Assembly: GCA_902795625.1 (NCBI GenBank)
Contig: CADBLW010000038.1
Coordinates: 1 to 6,393, forward strand
Source of the DNA: an uncultured Lachnospiraceae bacterium
GTDB lineage: Bacteria; Bacillota; Clostridia; Lachnospirales; Lachnospiraceae
Direction: 5' to 3'
DNA length: 6,393 nt
Both the position numbers and the translations under genes were made by a program. The notes under the pieces were generated by a model. It saw only the letters and a list, made by a program, of their open reading frames with translations. It was not told the DNA's origin and did no database searches. This document shows positions 1 to 5,184 of the stretch, in pieces; position 1 is the stretch's first letter, and every line of letters begins with the position of its first letter.

Positions 1-69
1 GCGACGGGATTCGAACCCACGACCTCTGCGTCCCGAACGCAGCGCTCTACCAAACTGAGCCACGCCTCG
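1..69 (-). tRNA. tRNA-Pro (anticodon CGG), 3' end cut by window edge
   Basis: Read on the minus strand this is a nearly complete tRNA. The 5' acceptor strand CGAGGCG lies at 69-63, the D-arm (GCTC / GAGC closing a loop with TTGG) at 60-44, and the anticodon stem CTGCG/CGCAG at 42-38 and 30-26 encloses the loop TTCGGGA. The anticodon CGG (35-33) reads proline CCG codons. The T-arm has the standard TTCGAAT loop between GTGGG and CCCGT. Only three of the seven 3' acceptor bases (CGC) lie inside the window, so the mature 3' end and any encoded CCA cannot be judged. It has its own promoter just upstream and is separated from the lipoprotein gene by a strong terminator. Confidence 0.95.
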
Positions 70-88
70 ATTTTTCGCGTGCTTTGAC

Positions 89-117
89 ATTATGCAACAA
101 AAAGCCCGGATTGTCAA
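89..117 (-). promoter_or_regulatory. Sigma-A-type promoter of tRNA-Pro
   Basis: On the minus strand a perfect -35 box TTGACA (117-112) is followed by exactly 17 bases and a -10 box CATAAT (94-89). Transcription would start near position 82, giving a leader of about 13 bases before the tRNA 5' end. The -35 box sits inside a 13-base palindrome, GGATTG-A-CAATCC on the minus strand (120-108). Confidence 0.85.
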
Positions 118-171
118 TCCCTAAAAACAAAGAAAACGAAAAAACACGGGGCGTGTCCGCCGCCGAAGAAA

Positions 172-222
172 ACAGGCATCGGAAAATGTCTTCCTGCGAC
201 ATCTCCGGTGCCTGTATTTTTC
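172..222 (-). terminator. Composite rho-independent terminator of the lipoprotein gene, probably bidirectional
   Basis: Bases 172-183 pair with 204-215 along 12 positions, with a single G-T wobble. Inside, a second stem (186-190 with 198-202, ATGTC/GACAT) closes a 7-base loop, so the two stack into one long hairpin. On the minus strand the hairpin is followed by TTTTC, about 57 bases past the lipoprotein stop codon. On the plus strand it is followed by TATTTTT. It insulates the tRNA promoter from upstream transcription. Confidence 0.85.
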
Positions 223-271
223 GGGTTTTCAACTGCTCACGCCCGCCGGGTTTCCACTGCAGGGCTACGCA

Positions 272-1639
272 TTACTCGGCGTAATTACCCCACTCCCAGT
301 AGACGGAAACCTCTCCCTCGACGCCCTCGGGCACAAGGTAAATGGTGATCTCAAGCGGCGTCAGCCACACGGAATTCGACTTGAGCGTTCTGTCGCCGAA
401 CCGCTCCTTCAGCTTGGCGTCCAGCACCGGGATCTTGCTGACATCATATCTCGAGCCCTCGCCGTAGAAGGTCGCCCAGGCTTCCTTCGTGGTATTGAGT
501 TCACCTCTCACTGCCGCCGCGATCTCCGGATCCTTTCCGAATTCCACGTACGCATCCAGCAGCTCCTGCAGCATCGCCTCGTCCTTCGCGACCTTGCCGT
601 CAAAGGAATCCAGCTCATACTGCGTGATATAGTTTATTCTCTCGGTGTATTCCACACCGAGGCTGTTCGTGGTCTTCATGGACTCAAACTTCTCCTGCGC
701 GGCAGAAGGAACCGAGATTGTTGTCGATCCGATCTCGGAAAATGTGATCGCCCATTCGGCGGTCTTCCCGCCCGTCGTAAGGTGGAACACGATCTGATCA
801 AGGAAAACACCGTTGTAGGAAACCTTGAGCTGCGGTTCCCCGAGCATCGGCAGCGTATCTATCGTCTGGTCTCCTAAATAATACCGCAGTCCGACAAAGT
901 CACTGTTTACGAAATTCTTGAAATTCTCGAGCTGCTCATTCCGGATGACGAACATGTCCGCGCCGTCATCTGTCTTATGATACCCGAAGGTCTTCTCCAG
1001 GTACTCGTCGGTACAGAAGGATGCCAGCAGTGTGAGCAGCGAAGAATTTTCCGGGACAAGCTTCGCAGGCCAGTCCGGGAACATATGCGCATACGCGCTG
1101 ACAAGACTTTGGAACCACGCGGCCCCGGGCTCTCGGAGATTACGGATGATCGGGTACATGTACTTCGCGTCCTCCGCGCCGATCGCCATGTAATCGTAGT
1201 TCATCTTGCTGTTGCCCCACCAGGTGGACATGTCCACGCCGCCGTGCTCCTGCAGGAAGACATACTTATTCTCCTTGGAACCGTCCTCCCAGGTATCGGC
1301 CACGAACATCAGCTCTCCCTCATCGCTTGAGATCAGCCGGATCTGCTTCGTCCGCGTTTCCTCCTCATCGCCGTTCATGCCCTTCATCTCGGACGTCACG
1401 GTCACACTGCCCTCGGCAAATGTGTTTTGCAGCGCCGTCAGGAATCTCTCGACCGCCGTGCCCTCAAGCCGCTCAGGCTCCTCCGTCGGCTTCGGCGTCG
1501 GAGTTCCGTCCGTGGCCGCCTCCGTCGTCGGTGTCGGCGCCGTCGTGGGCGTCGGATCATTGTCCGTCGTGTTTTTTCCGCAACCGATCGGCAACGCGAT
1601 CAAAAATACAGCCAATACTACTAAAAGAATACGTTTCAT
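272..1639 (-). CDS. Thr/Pro-linker lipoprotein of unknown function
   Basis: Encodes 455 residues. The N-terminus is a signal peptide: MKR, a hydrophobic run at residues 4-18, then IGC with Cys20 as the likely lipidated residue. The lipobox is slightly irregular because Pro17 occupies the -3 site, where Leu is usual. Residues 21-57 are a Thr/Pro/Glu/Asp-rich linker with repeated TPTP motifs, of the kind that carries Gram-positive lipoproteins out through the wall. Residues 58-455 look like a soluble extracytoplasmic domain with alternating beta-like stretches and a helical, charged segment around 350-410. I recognise no catalytic motif and cannot assign a family. A beta-rich LolA/LppX-like fold is only a guess. 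The start was chosen for the signal peptide, the good ribosome site and the promoter position: an in-frame ATG 29 codons earlier overlaps the -35 box and cannot lie on the transcript. The gene appears monocistronic, with its own promoter and terminator. Confidence 0.85.
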   Translation of the reverse strand: MKRILLVVLAVFLIALPIGCGKNTTDNDPTPTTAPTPTTEAATDGTPTPKPTEEPERLEGTAVERFLTALQNTFAEGSVTVTSEMKGMNGDEEETRTKQIRLISSDEGELMFVADTWEDGSKENKYVFLQEHGGVDMSTWWGNSKMNYDYMAIGAEDAKYMYPIIRNLREPGAAWFQSLVSAYAHMFPDWPAKLVPENSSLLTLLASFCTDEYLEKTFGYHKTDDGADMFVIRNEQLENFKNFVNSDFVGLRYYLGDQTIDTLPMLGEPQLKVSYNGVFLDQIVFHLTTGGKTAEWAITFSEIGSTTISVPSAAQEKFESMKTTNSLGVEYTERINYITQYELDSFDGKVAKDEAMLQELLDAYVEFGKDPEIAAAVRGELNTTKEAWATFYGEGSRYDVSKIPVLDAKLKERFGDRTLKSNSVWLTPLEITIYLVPEGVEGEVSVYWEWGNYAE

Positions 1640-1643
1640 GTTA

Positions 1644-1650
1644 CACCCCC
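1644..1650 (-). promoter_or_regulatory. Ribosome binding site that fixes the lipoprotein start
   Basis: On the minus strand GGGGGTG lies 4 bases before the ATG at 1639-1637. It matches the core of AGGAGGTG apart from G for A. It supports starting at MKRILL rather than at the upstream in-frame ATG at 1726. Confidence 0.7.
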
Positions 1651-1697
1651 AAGAATCATTACACAAAGAAACCACTGATAAAATCAGTATTTTTCTA

Positions 1698-1726
1698 AGT
1701 ATAACACCTAAATTTACCCAGGTCAA
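1698..1726 (-). promoter_or_regulatory. Sigma-A-type promoter of the lipoprotein gene
   Basis: On the minus strand TTGACC (1726-1721), a 17-base spacer and TATACT (1703-1698) form a near-consensus promoter. The predicted start is near 1691, giving a leader of about 52 bases. The AT-rich stretch just upstream (1727-1753) could act as an UP element. A small hairpin, ACTGAT/ATCAGT with a 3-base loop (1674-1688), lies at the 5' end of the transcript. Confidence 0.85.
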
Positions 1727-1804
1727 CTGTATTTACTCATTTTTTGTAAAATTGTGTGCGGTTTTTCACTGCAAACGCGATCAGCCGCGCAACGGTCACT
1801 GCAT

Positions 1805-1835
1805 GAAAAACGAGGCATCCGAGATGCCCCGTTTT
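1805..1835 (-). terminator. Rho-independent terminator of htpG
   Basis: On the minus strand ACGGGGCATC (1832-1823), loop TCG, then GATGCCTCGT (1819-1810) form a 10-pair stem with one G-T pair, followed by TTTTTC. The stem is flanked by A and T runs that extend the pairing. It lies about 33 bases past the htpG stop codon. The wobble is a good G-T pair only on the minus strand (A-C on the plus strand), which agrees with the direction of htpG. Confidence 0.85.
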
Positions 1836-1867
1836 AATACTTGGTTATTAGGAAAATGCTTCCCTCG

Positions 1868-3988
1868 TCACTCGTCCTTCAGCCCCGCGAACAGCCCCAT
1901 CAGCTTCGTGCTGCGCTCCATGAACGCCGTCATGTCAGCGGGCTCCAGCGGCCCCTGGGACAGTCTTGCAAGATCGTAGATCTGCGCGCACAGAAGCTTG
2001 CTGTTCTCCGCATCCGCGTTCTCGCTGATGTACTTCACGAGCTTGTTGCCCGCGTTGAGCACGAGCGTCGAATCGTCCGGCATTCCGGCCTGCGCCATGC
2101 CGTACATCTTCATCATGTCCTGCATACGGCGGCTCTCCTCCGACAGCGTGATCATCGCAGGGATCGCCGCGTTCTTGAGCTTCTCCACCTTGACATCGAG
2201 CTCGCTGTTGTCGAGTGCCTTGCGGAAAATGGTGGTGAGCGACTCGGTCAGCGTCTTCAGCTCCTCCGCGTCCGCCTCGTCCTTCAGCGTGTCCGTCACG
2301 TCCGCGTCAATGCGGCGGAACGTCACGGTGTCATTTTCCTGCTCCAGCTGCTGGATGAAGGGCTGGTCGATCCGGTGAGTCATGATCAGCGCATCCACAC
2401 CGTTCTCACGGAACATGTTGATGTACTGGCTCTGCTGCTTCTCATCGGTCACATAGTACACGACAGTCTTCTCAGGCTCCTTGTCCGCGTCAGCCTCCGC
2501 CTTGGTATCCTGCGCGCCGTCAGCCTTCTCGTCAGCCTTCTCGTCAGCCTTCTCTGCTGCTTCCTCTGCCGTCTCCGCAGTCTCCGCCTCGCTCTTCGCT
2601 TCCGCGGTATCGTCCTTCGCGCCGTCCTTCGCACCCTTCGCCGCCTCAACATACTCCGGCAGCGTGATGTACTTGCCGTCGATATCCTTGTAGATCAGGA
2701 AATCCTTCATCTTCTCGCGGAACTTCGCATCCCTCAGGCAGCCGTACTTGATGAACGGGCAGATGTCGTCCCAGCATTTTTCGTAGTTCTCGCGGTCGGT
2801 CTTGTACATGCCCGAGAGCTTGTCCGCGACCTTCTTTGCGATGTAATCGCTGATCTTCTTCACAAAACCGTCGTTCTGCAGCGCGCTTCTCGACACGTTC
2901 AGCGGGATGTCCGGGCAGTCGATGACGCCCTTAAGGAGCATCAGAAACTCCGGGATGACCTCCTTGATGTTGTCCGCGATGAACACCTGGTTGTTGTAGA
3001 GTTTGATCGTTCCGTCGAGGCTGTCGTACTCCGTGTTGATCTTCGGAAAATACAGGATGCCCTTCAGGTTGAACGGATAATCCATGTTCAGATGGATCCA
3101 GAACAGCGGCTCCTTGTAATCATGGAACGTCGTGCGGTAGAACTCCTTGTACTCCTCGTCCTTGCACTCGGAAGGCGTGTGCAGGAACAGCGGGAACGTA
3201 TCGTTGATGGGCTTCGGGCCCTTCTTTTCCTTCTTCGTTTCGGCCTTGTCCTCTGCGTTCTCACCCTCAGCGGCCTCGCCGTCAACCTCCTTCGCCTTGC
3301 CGTCGGCGTCGACCTCAGCGTCGATCACCTCAGGCTCCTCGACGGGAGCGGGCTTTGTCGCGTCCTCGAAGAAGATCGGGACCGGCATGAACGAGCAGTA
3401 TTTTCCGAGCACTTCCTTCACGCGGTACTCGTTGGAAAACTCATAGCTGTCCTCGTTGAGATACAGCGTGATCGCGGTGCCGCGCTCCGTGCGGTCGGAG
3501 TCGCTCATCTCGTAGTTCATGCCCTCCTCGGACTCCCAGTGCACAGCCTGTGCGCCGTCCTTGTAGGAAAGCGTGTCGATGGTTACCTTGTGCGCGACCA
3601 TGAACGCGCTGTAGAAGCCGAGACCGAAATGGCCGATGATCTGATCCTCGCTTGCCTTGTCCTTGTACTTCGCAAGGAAATCGGTAGCGCCGGAAAATGC
3701 GATCTGATTGATGTACTCCTTGACCTCATCCGCGGTCATACCGATACCGTTGTCGATGACCGTGAGCGTCTTCTCCTCGGGGTTTGAGCGTACGATGATC
3801 TTCCACTCGTTGTCGTCCGCGATCTCCGCCTCGCCGATCAGCGCGAGCTTCTTTAATTTCGTGATCGCATCGCAGCCGTTTGAAACAAGCTCTCTCAGGA
3901 AAATGTCGTGATCCGAGTAGAGCCACTTCTTGATGATGGGAAATATATTTTCCGAATTGATGGACAGATTGCCCTGTTCTTTAGCCAT
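1868..3988 (-). CDS. htpG: Molecular chaperone HtpG (bacterial Hsp90) with two long charged inserts
   Basis: ATP-dependent cytoplasmic dimeric chaperone, 706 residues; E. coli HtpG has 624. The N-terminal GHKL ATPase domain (about 1-210) shows the catalytic Glu33 in LRELVSN, the nucleotide-binding Asp79 in IDNGIGM, the lid/glycine motif GHFGLGFYSAFM (119-130) and GTAITLYL from 170. The middle domain (about 258-560) holds Arg367 in NVSRSALQ, equivalent to the arginine that contacts ATP phosphate. The C-terminal dimerisation domain follows. Residues 212-257 are a Glu/Lys/Ala/Asp-rich linker between the N and middle domains, and residues 449-506 are a second Ala/Glu/Lys/Asp-rich insert containing EKAD three times. 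These inserts account for the extra length, and the domain motifs on either side are intact, so I expect an active protein. The ATG is preceded at 6 bases by a strong GGAGG (3999-3995). It is a single-gene unit with its own promoter and terminator and an adjacent CIRCE. Confidence 0.97.
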   Translation of the reverse strand: MAKEQGNLSINSENIFPIIKKWLYSDHDIFLRELVSNGCDAITKLKKLALIGEAEIADDNEWKIIVRSNPEEKTLTVIDNGIGMTADEVKEYINQIAFSGATDFLAKYKDKASEDQIIGHFGLGFYSAFMVAHKVTIDTLSYKDGAQAVHWESEEGMNYEMSDSDRTERGTAITLYLNEDSYEFSNEYRVKEVLGKYCSFMPVPIFFEDATKPAPVEEPEVIDAEVDADGKAKEVDGEAAEGENAEDKAETKKEKKGPKPINDTFPLFLHTPSECKDEEYKEFYRTTFHDYKEPLFWIHLNMDYPFNLKGILYFPKINTEYDSLDGTIKLYNNQVFIADNIKEVIPEFLMLLKGVIDCPDIPLNVSRSALQNDGFVKKISDYIAKKVADKLSGMYKTDRENYEKCWDDICPFIKYGCLRDAKFREKMKDFLIYKDIDGKYITLPEYVEAAKGAKDGAKDDTAEAKSEAETAETAEEAAEKADEKADEKADGAQDTKAEADADKEPEKTVVYYVTDEKQQSQYINMFRENGVDALIMTHRIDQPFIQQLEQENDTVTFRRIDADVTDTLKDEADAEELKTLTESLTTIFRKALDNSELDVKVEKLKNAAIPAMITLSEESRRMQDMMKMYGMAQAGMPDDSTLVLNAGNKLVKYISENADAENSKLLCAQIYDLARLSQGPLEPADMTAFMERSTKLMGLFAGLKDE
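2471..2644 (-). other. Low-complexity charged insert in the HtpG middle domain (residues 449-506)
   Basis: This segment encodes a run made almost only of Ala, Lys, Asp, Glu, Thr and Gly, with net acidic character. It sits between LPEYVEAA and TVVYYVTDE, which adjoin directly or nearly so in ordinary HtpG proteins (the E. coli counterpart runs from the QYV region through MKEGQ to IYYIT). It is probably a disordered loop or a solvent-exposed charged helix on the client-facing middle domain. Confidence 0.8.
2519..2554. repeat. 12-bp tandem repeat, three perfect copies, inside htpG
   Basis: The plus-strand unit GTCAGCCTTCTC occurs at 2519-2530, 2531-2542 and 2543-2554 without a mismatch. On the coding strand it reads GAGAAGGCTGAC, giving Glu-Lys-Ala-Asp three times (residues 479-490). 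Because the unit is a multiple of three, copy-number changes would keep the reading frame. Diverged related codons continue on either side. Confidence 0.95.
3215..3355 (-). other. Charged linker between HtpG N-terminal and middle domains (residues 212-258)
   Basis: A stretch rich in Glu, Asp, Lys, Ala and Val starts with the acidic EEPEVIDAEVDADG and ends with the basic ETKKEKKGPKPIND. It joins IFFEDATKP of the ATPase domain to the middle domain start near FPLFLHTPSE. Position, acidic-to-basic polarity and exit motif (KPIND here, KPIW in eukaryotes) recall the charged linker of eukaryotic Hsp90. Typical bacterial HtpG has only a short connection here. Confidence 0.8.
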
Positions 3989-3994
3989 GATATG

Positions 3995-4078
3995 CCTCCG
4001 TTCCGTCCGCCGCAGCAGACCGGTTTTCGTATGTCTGATCGTCGGAATATACCCTGTTTTCGGTATGCTCTTTCCGAC
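3995..4078 (-). promoter_or_regulatory. Structured 5' leader of htpG
   Basis: The leader from about 4080 to the start codon can fold into several hairpins on the minus strand. GTCGGAA (4078-4072) pairs perfectly with TTCCGAC (4047-4041), and inside it ATACC (4066-4062) pairs with GGTAT (4053-4049). A smaller stem, CAGAC/GTCTG, follows (about 4037-4015), then GTCTGC/GCGGAC (about 4019-4004). The GGAGG ribosome site (3999-3995) is not clearly sequestered in this fold. A role in control is inference only. Confidence 0.4.
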
Positions 4079-4086
4079 CTTTCACA

Positions 4087-4115
4087 AGTATACTCCCACC
4101 CGTTATGTTTGTCAA
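4087..4115 (-). promoter_or_regulatory. Sigma-A-type promoter of htpG
   Basis: On the minus strand a perfect -35 box TTGACA (4115-4110), a 17-base spacer and TATACT (4092-4087) form a very strong vegetative promoter. The predicted start is near 4080, about 92 bases before the ATG. The strength fits a heat-shock gene that is held down by a repressor and released, rather than one needing an alternative sigma factor. Confidence 0.88.
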
Positions 4116-4122
4116 CGAAAAA

Positions 4123-4149
4123 TTAGCACTCATTTTGTCTGAGTGCTAA
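4123..4149. promoter_or_regulatory. CIRCE element (HrcA operator), possibly also the dus operon terminator
   Basis: TTAGCACTC (4123-4131), nine bases, GAGTGCTAA (4141-4149): a perfect match to the CIRCE consensus TTAGCACTC-N9-GAGTGCTAA bound by the heat-shock repressor HrcA. Only htpG can plausibly be its target here. It lies 7 bases upstream of the htpG -35 box, centred near -56, whereas CIRCE usually overlaps or lies just downstream of the start site. On the minus strand the repeat is followed at once by TTTTTC, so the RNA of the upstream dus operon would form a 9-10 pair hairpin plus U-tract there. Confidence 0.95.
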
Positions 4150-4237
4150 CAAGTGTGTTTTGTATCGATGAATGAGCGCCTTTGATGCACCGTGTTTACC
4201 GTGGTTGAGTTGGCCGCAGGGATTGTTTCCGATACCC

Positions 4238-5164
4238 CTATCCGAGCAGTTCCGCGGCCGCTGCAAGGTACTCTGCCTCCGTCCGGCATTTGCGGATGTG
4301 CTTCTTCGCGCGCTCCGCGTCGGGGAAACGGTCCCCGAGATATCCCCAGACTTCCTTCATCTTGAACAGCGTGTCCTTCACGCCCCACAGGTTCACGTAG
4401 GCGCGGTACAGATCGTCATGGAATGCCCTGAGTTCCGCCGGTGTCATTTCCCGCCCCTCGCGGATCTCGCGGAAAATGCCCGGGTTCGTGACGGCTCCCC
4501 GCCCGATCATGACAGCGTGCAGGTTCGGAAACCTCTCCAAAAGCGCATTGTAATCCGCGACGCTCGCGATGTCGCCGTTGTAGCACAGCTGCGCCCTGCA
4601 GTTTTCATAGGCGTAAGCGAAGGACTCCATGTCCGGCGTGCCGCCGTACCAGTCCTCGCGCACGCGTGCGTGTACGATCAATTCGGAAATCGGATACCGG
4701 TTGTAGATGTCGAGGAGGCGAGGCCATTCCGCGGATGCGTCGGCAAATCCAAGCCGTGTCTTCACCGAAACCGGCACCGGCAGCTCCTGCGCAAACAACT
4801 GCGTGAAGAACTCCTCCATCCCCTCGGGATCCCGCAGAAAGCCGCTGCCGCGGCGCTTCTTCACGACGGTTCCCGACGGACAGCCGAAGTTCAGATTGAC
4901 CTCAGGATACCCGAGGTCCGCCAGCATCCGGATCATATCCGCCGCAGCGTCGGCATCGTCGGTCAGTACCTGCGGTACAACAAAAAGGCCCTTGTTGTGC
5001 GAGGGGTCGAACTCACGCCCCTGCCGCGACTTGAAGGACCGCCCGCTCACAGGCGAAAGAAACGGGGTGAAATAGGTATCCACCCCGCCGAAATGCCGTT
5101 CTGTGATCTGCCGAAAGAGGTAGCCCGTGACCTCCTCCATCGGCGCCAGATACAACCGTGCCAA
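4238..5164 (-). CDS. dus: tRNA-dihydrouridine synthase family protein
   Basis: FMN-dependent enzyme that reduces specific uridines in tRNA to dihydrouridine using NADPH; 308 residues, close to the usual 310-340. The TIM barrel opens with LAPMEEVT (6-13), the FMN-binding start of the family. NLNFGCPSG (90-98) carries the catalytic Cys95 that protonates the uracil ring. VKTRLG (134-139) gives the FMN-contacting Lys135, IVHARVRE (163-170) gives His165, NGDI (196-199) and MIGRGAVTNP (219-228) bind the FMN phosphate. A helical C-terminal domain that holds tRNA follows. GSGFL replaces the common GAALL and HARVREDWYGG the common HGRTRxQxYxG, so it belongs to a diverged branch whose target uridine I cannot name. 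The start is TTG, chosen because a GGGAGG site lies 8 bases upstream and the family motif begins only six residues in. Last gene of the glgX-traX-dus operon. Confidence 0.93.
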   Translation of the reverse strand: MARLYLAPMEEVTGYLFRQITERHFGGVDTYFTPFLSPVSGRSFKSRQGREFDPSHNKGLFVVPQVLTDDADAAADMIRMLADLGYPEVNLNFGCPSGTVVKKRRGSGFLRDPEGMEEFFTQLFAQELPVPVSVKTRLGFADASAEWPRLLDIYNRYPISELIVHARVREDWYGGTPDMESFAYAYENCRAQLCYNGDIASVADYNALLERFPNLHAVMIGRGAVTNPGIFREIREGREMTPAELRAFHDDLYRAYVNLWGVKDTLFKMKEVWGYLGDRFPDAERAKKHIRKCRTEAEYLAAAAELLG

Positions 5165-5172
5165 ATTCCGTT

Positions 5173-5178
5173 CCTCCC
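5173..5178 (-). promoter_or_regulatory. Ribosome binding site supporting the TTG start of dus
   Basis: GGGAGG on the minus strand ends 8 bases before the TTG at 5164-5162. It lies wholly in the 20-base gap after the traX-like stop codon (5187-5185). No ATG sits between it and the LAPM motif, so TTG is the best start. Confidence 0.75.
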
Positions 5179-5184
5179 GAAAGA

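Noticed and set aside
84..112. Plus-strand TTGACA as a second, divergent promoter
   Set aside because: No -10-like hexamer lies at suitable spacing, and no plus-strand gene follows.
47..232. Small open frame on the minus strand over the tRNA promoter
   Set aside because: It overlaps the tRNA, its promoter and the terminator hairpin, so it is not a plausible gene.
1640..1726. N-terminal extension of the lipoprotein by 29 codons from an upstream in-frame ATG
   Set aside because: That ATG overlaps the -35 box and lies upstream of the predicted transcript start. The extension would also bury the signal peptide.
1206..1979. Plus-strand open frame of 257 codons opposite the lipoprotein and the intergenic region
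   Set aside because: It crosses the lipoprotein promoter and the htpG terminator, has no supported start signal and gives a low-complexity Ser/Val-rich product.
2519..2554. Tandem repeat considered as a CRISPR or regulatory array
   Set aside because: The unit is 12 bp with no spacers and lies in frame in htpG, so it is a coding minisatellite.
3215..3355. HtpG considered as a horizontally acquired eukaryotic Hsp90 because of its charged linker
   Set aside because: The ATPase and middle-domain segments read like bacterial HtpG (for example FFEDATKP, INMFRENGVDALIMTHRIDQPF) and the C-terminus lacks the MEEVD tail. Convergence is the simpler explanation.
1841..3787. Long plus-strand open frame (648 codons) opposite htpG
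   Set aside because: It is the antisense shadow of a GC-rich, Glu/Lys/Ala-rich gene. Its product is a Leu/Val/Arg/His-rich string with no domain, and HtpG on the other strand is certain.
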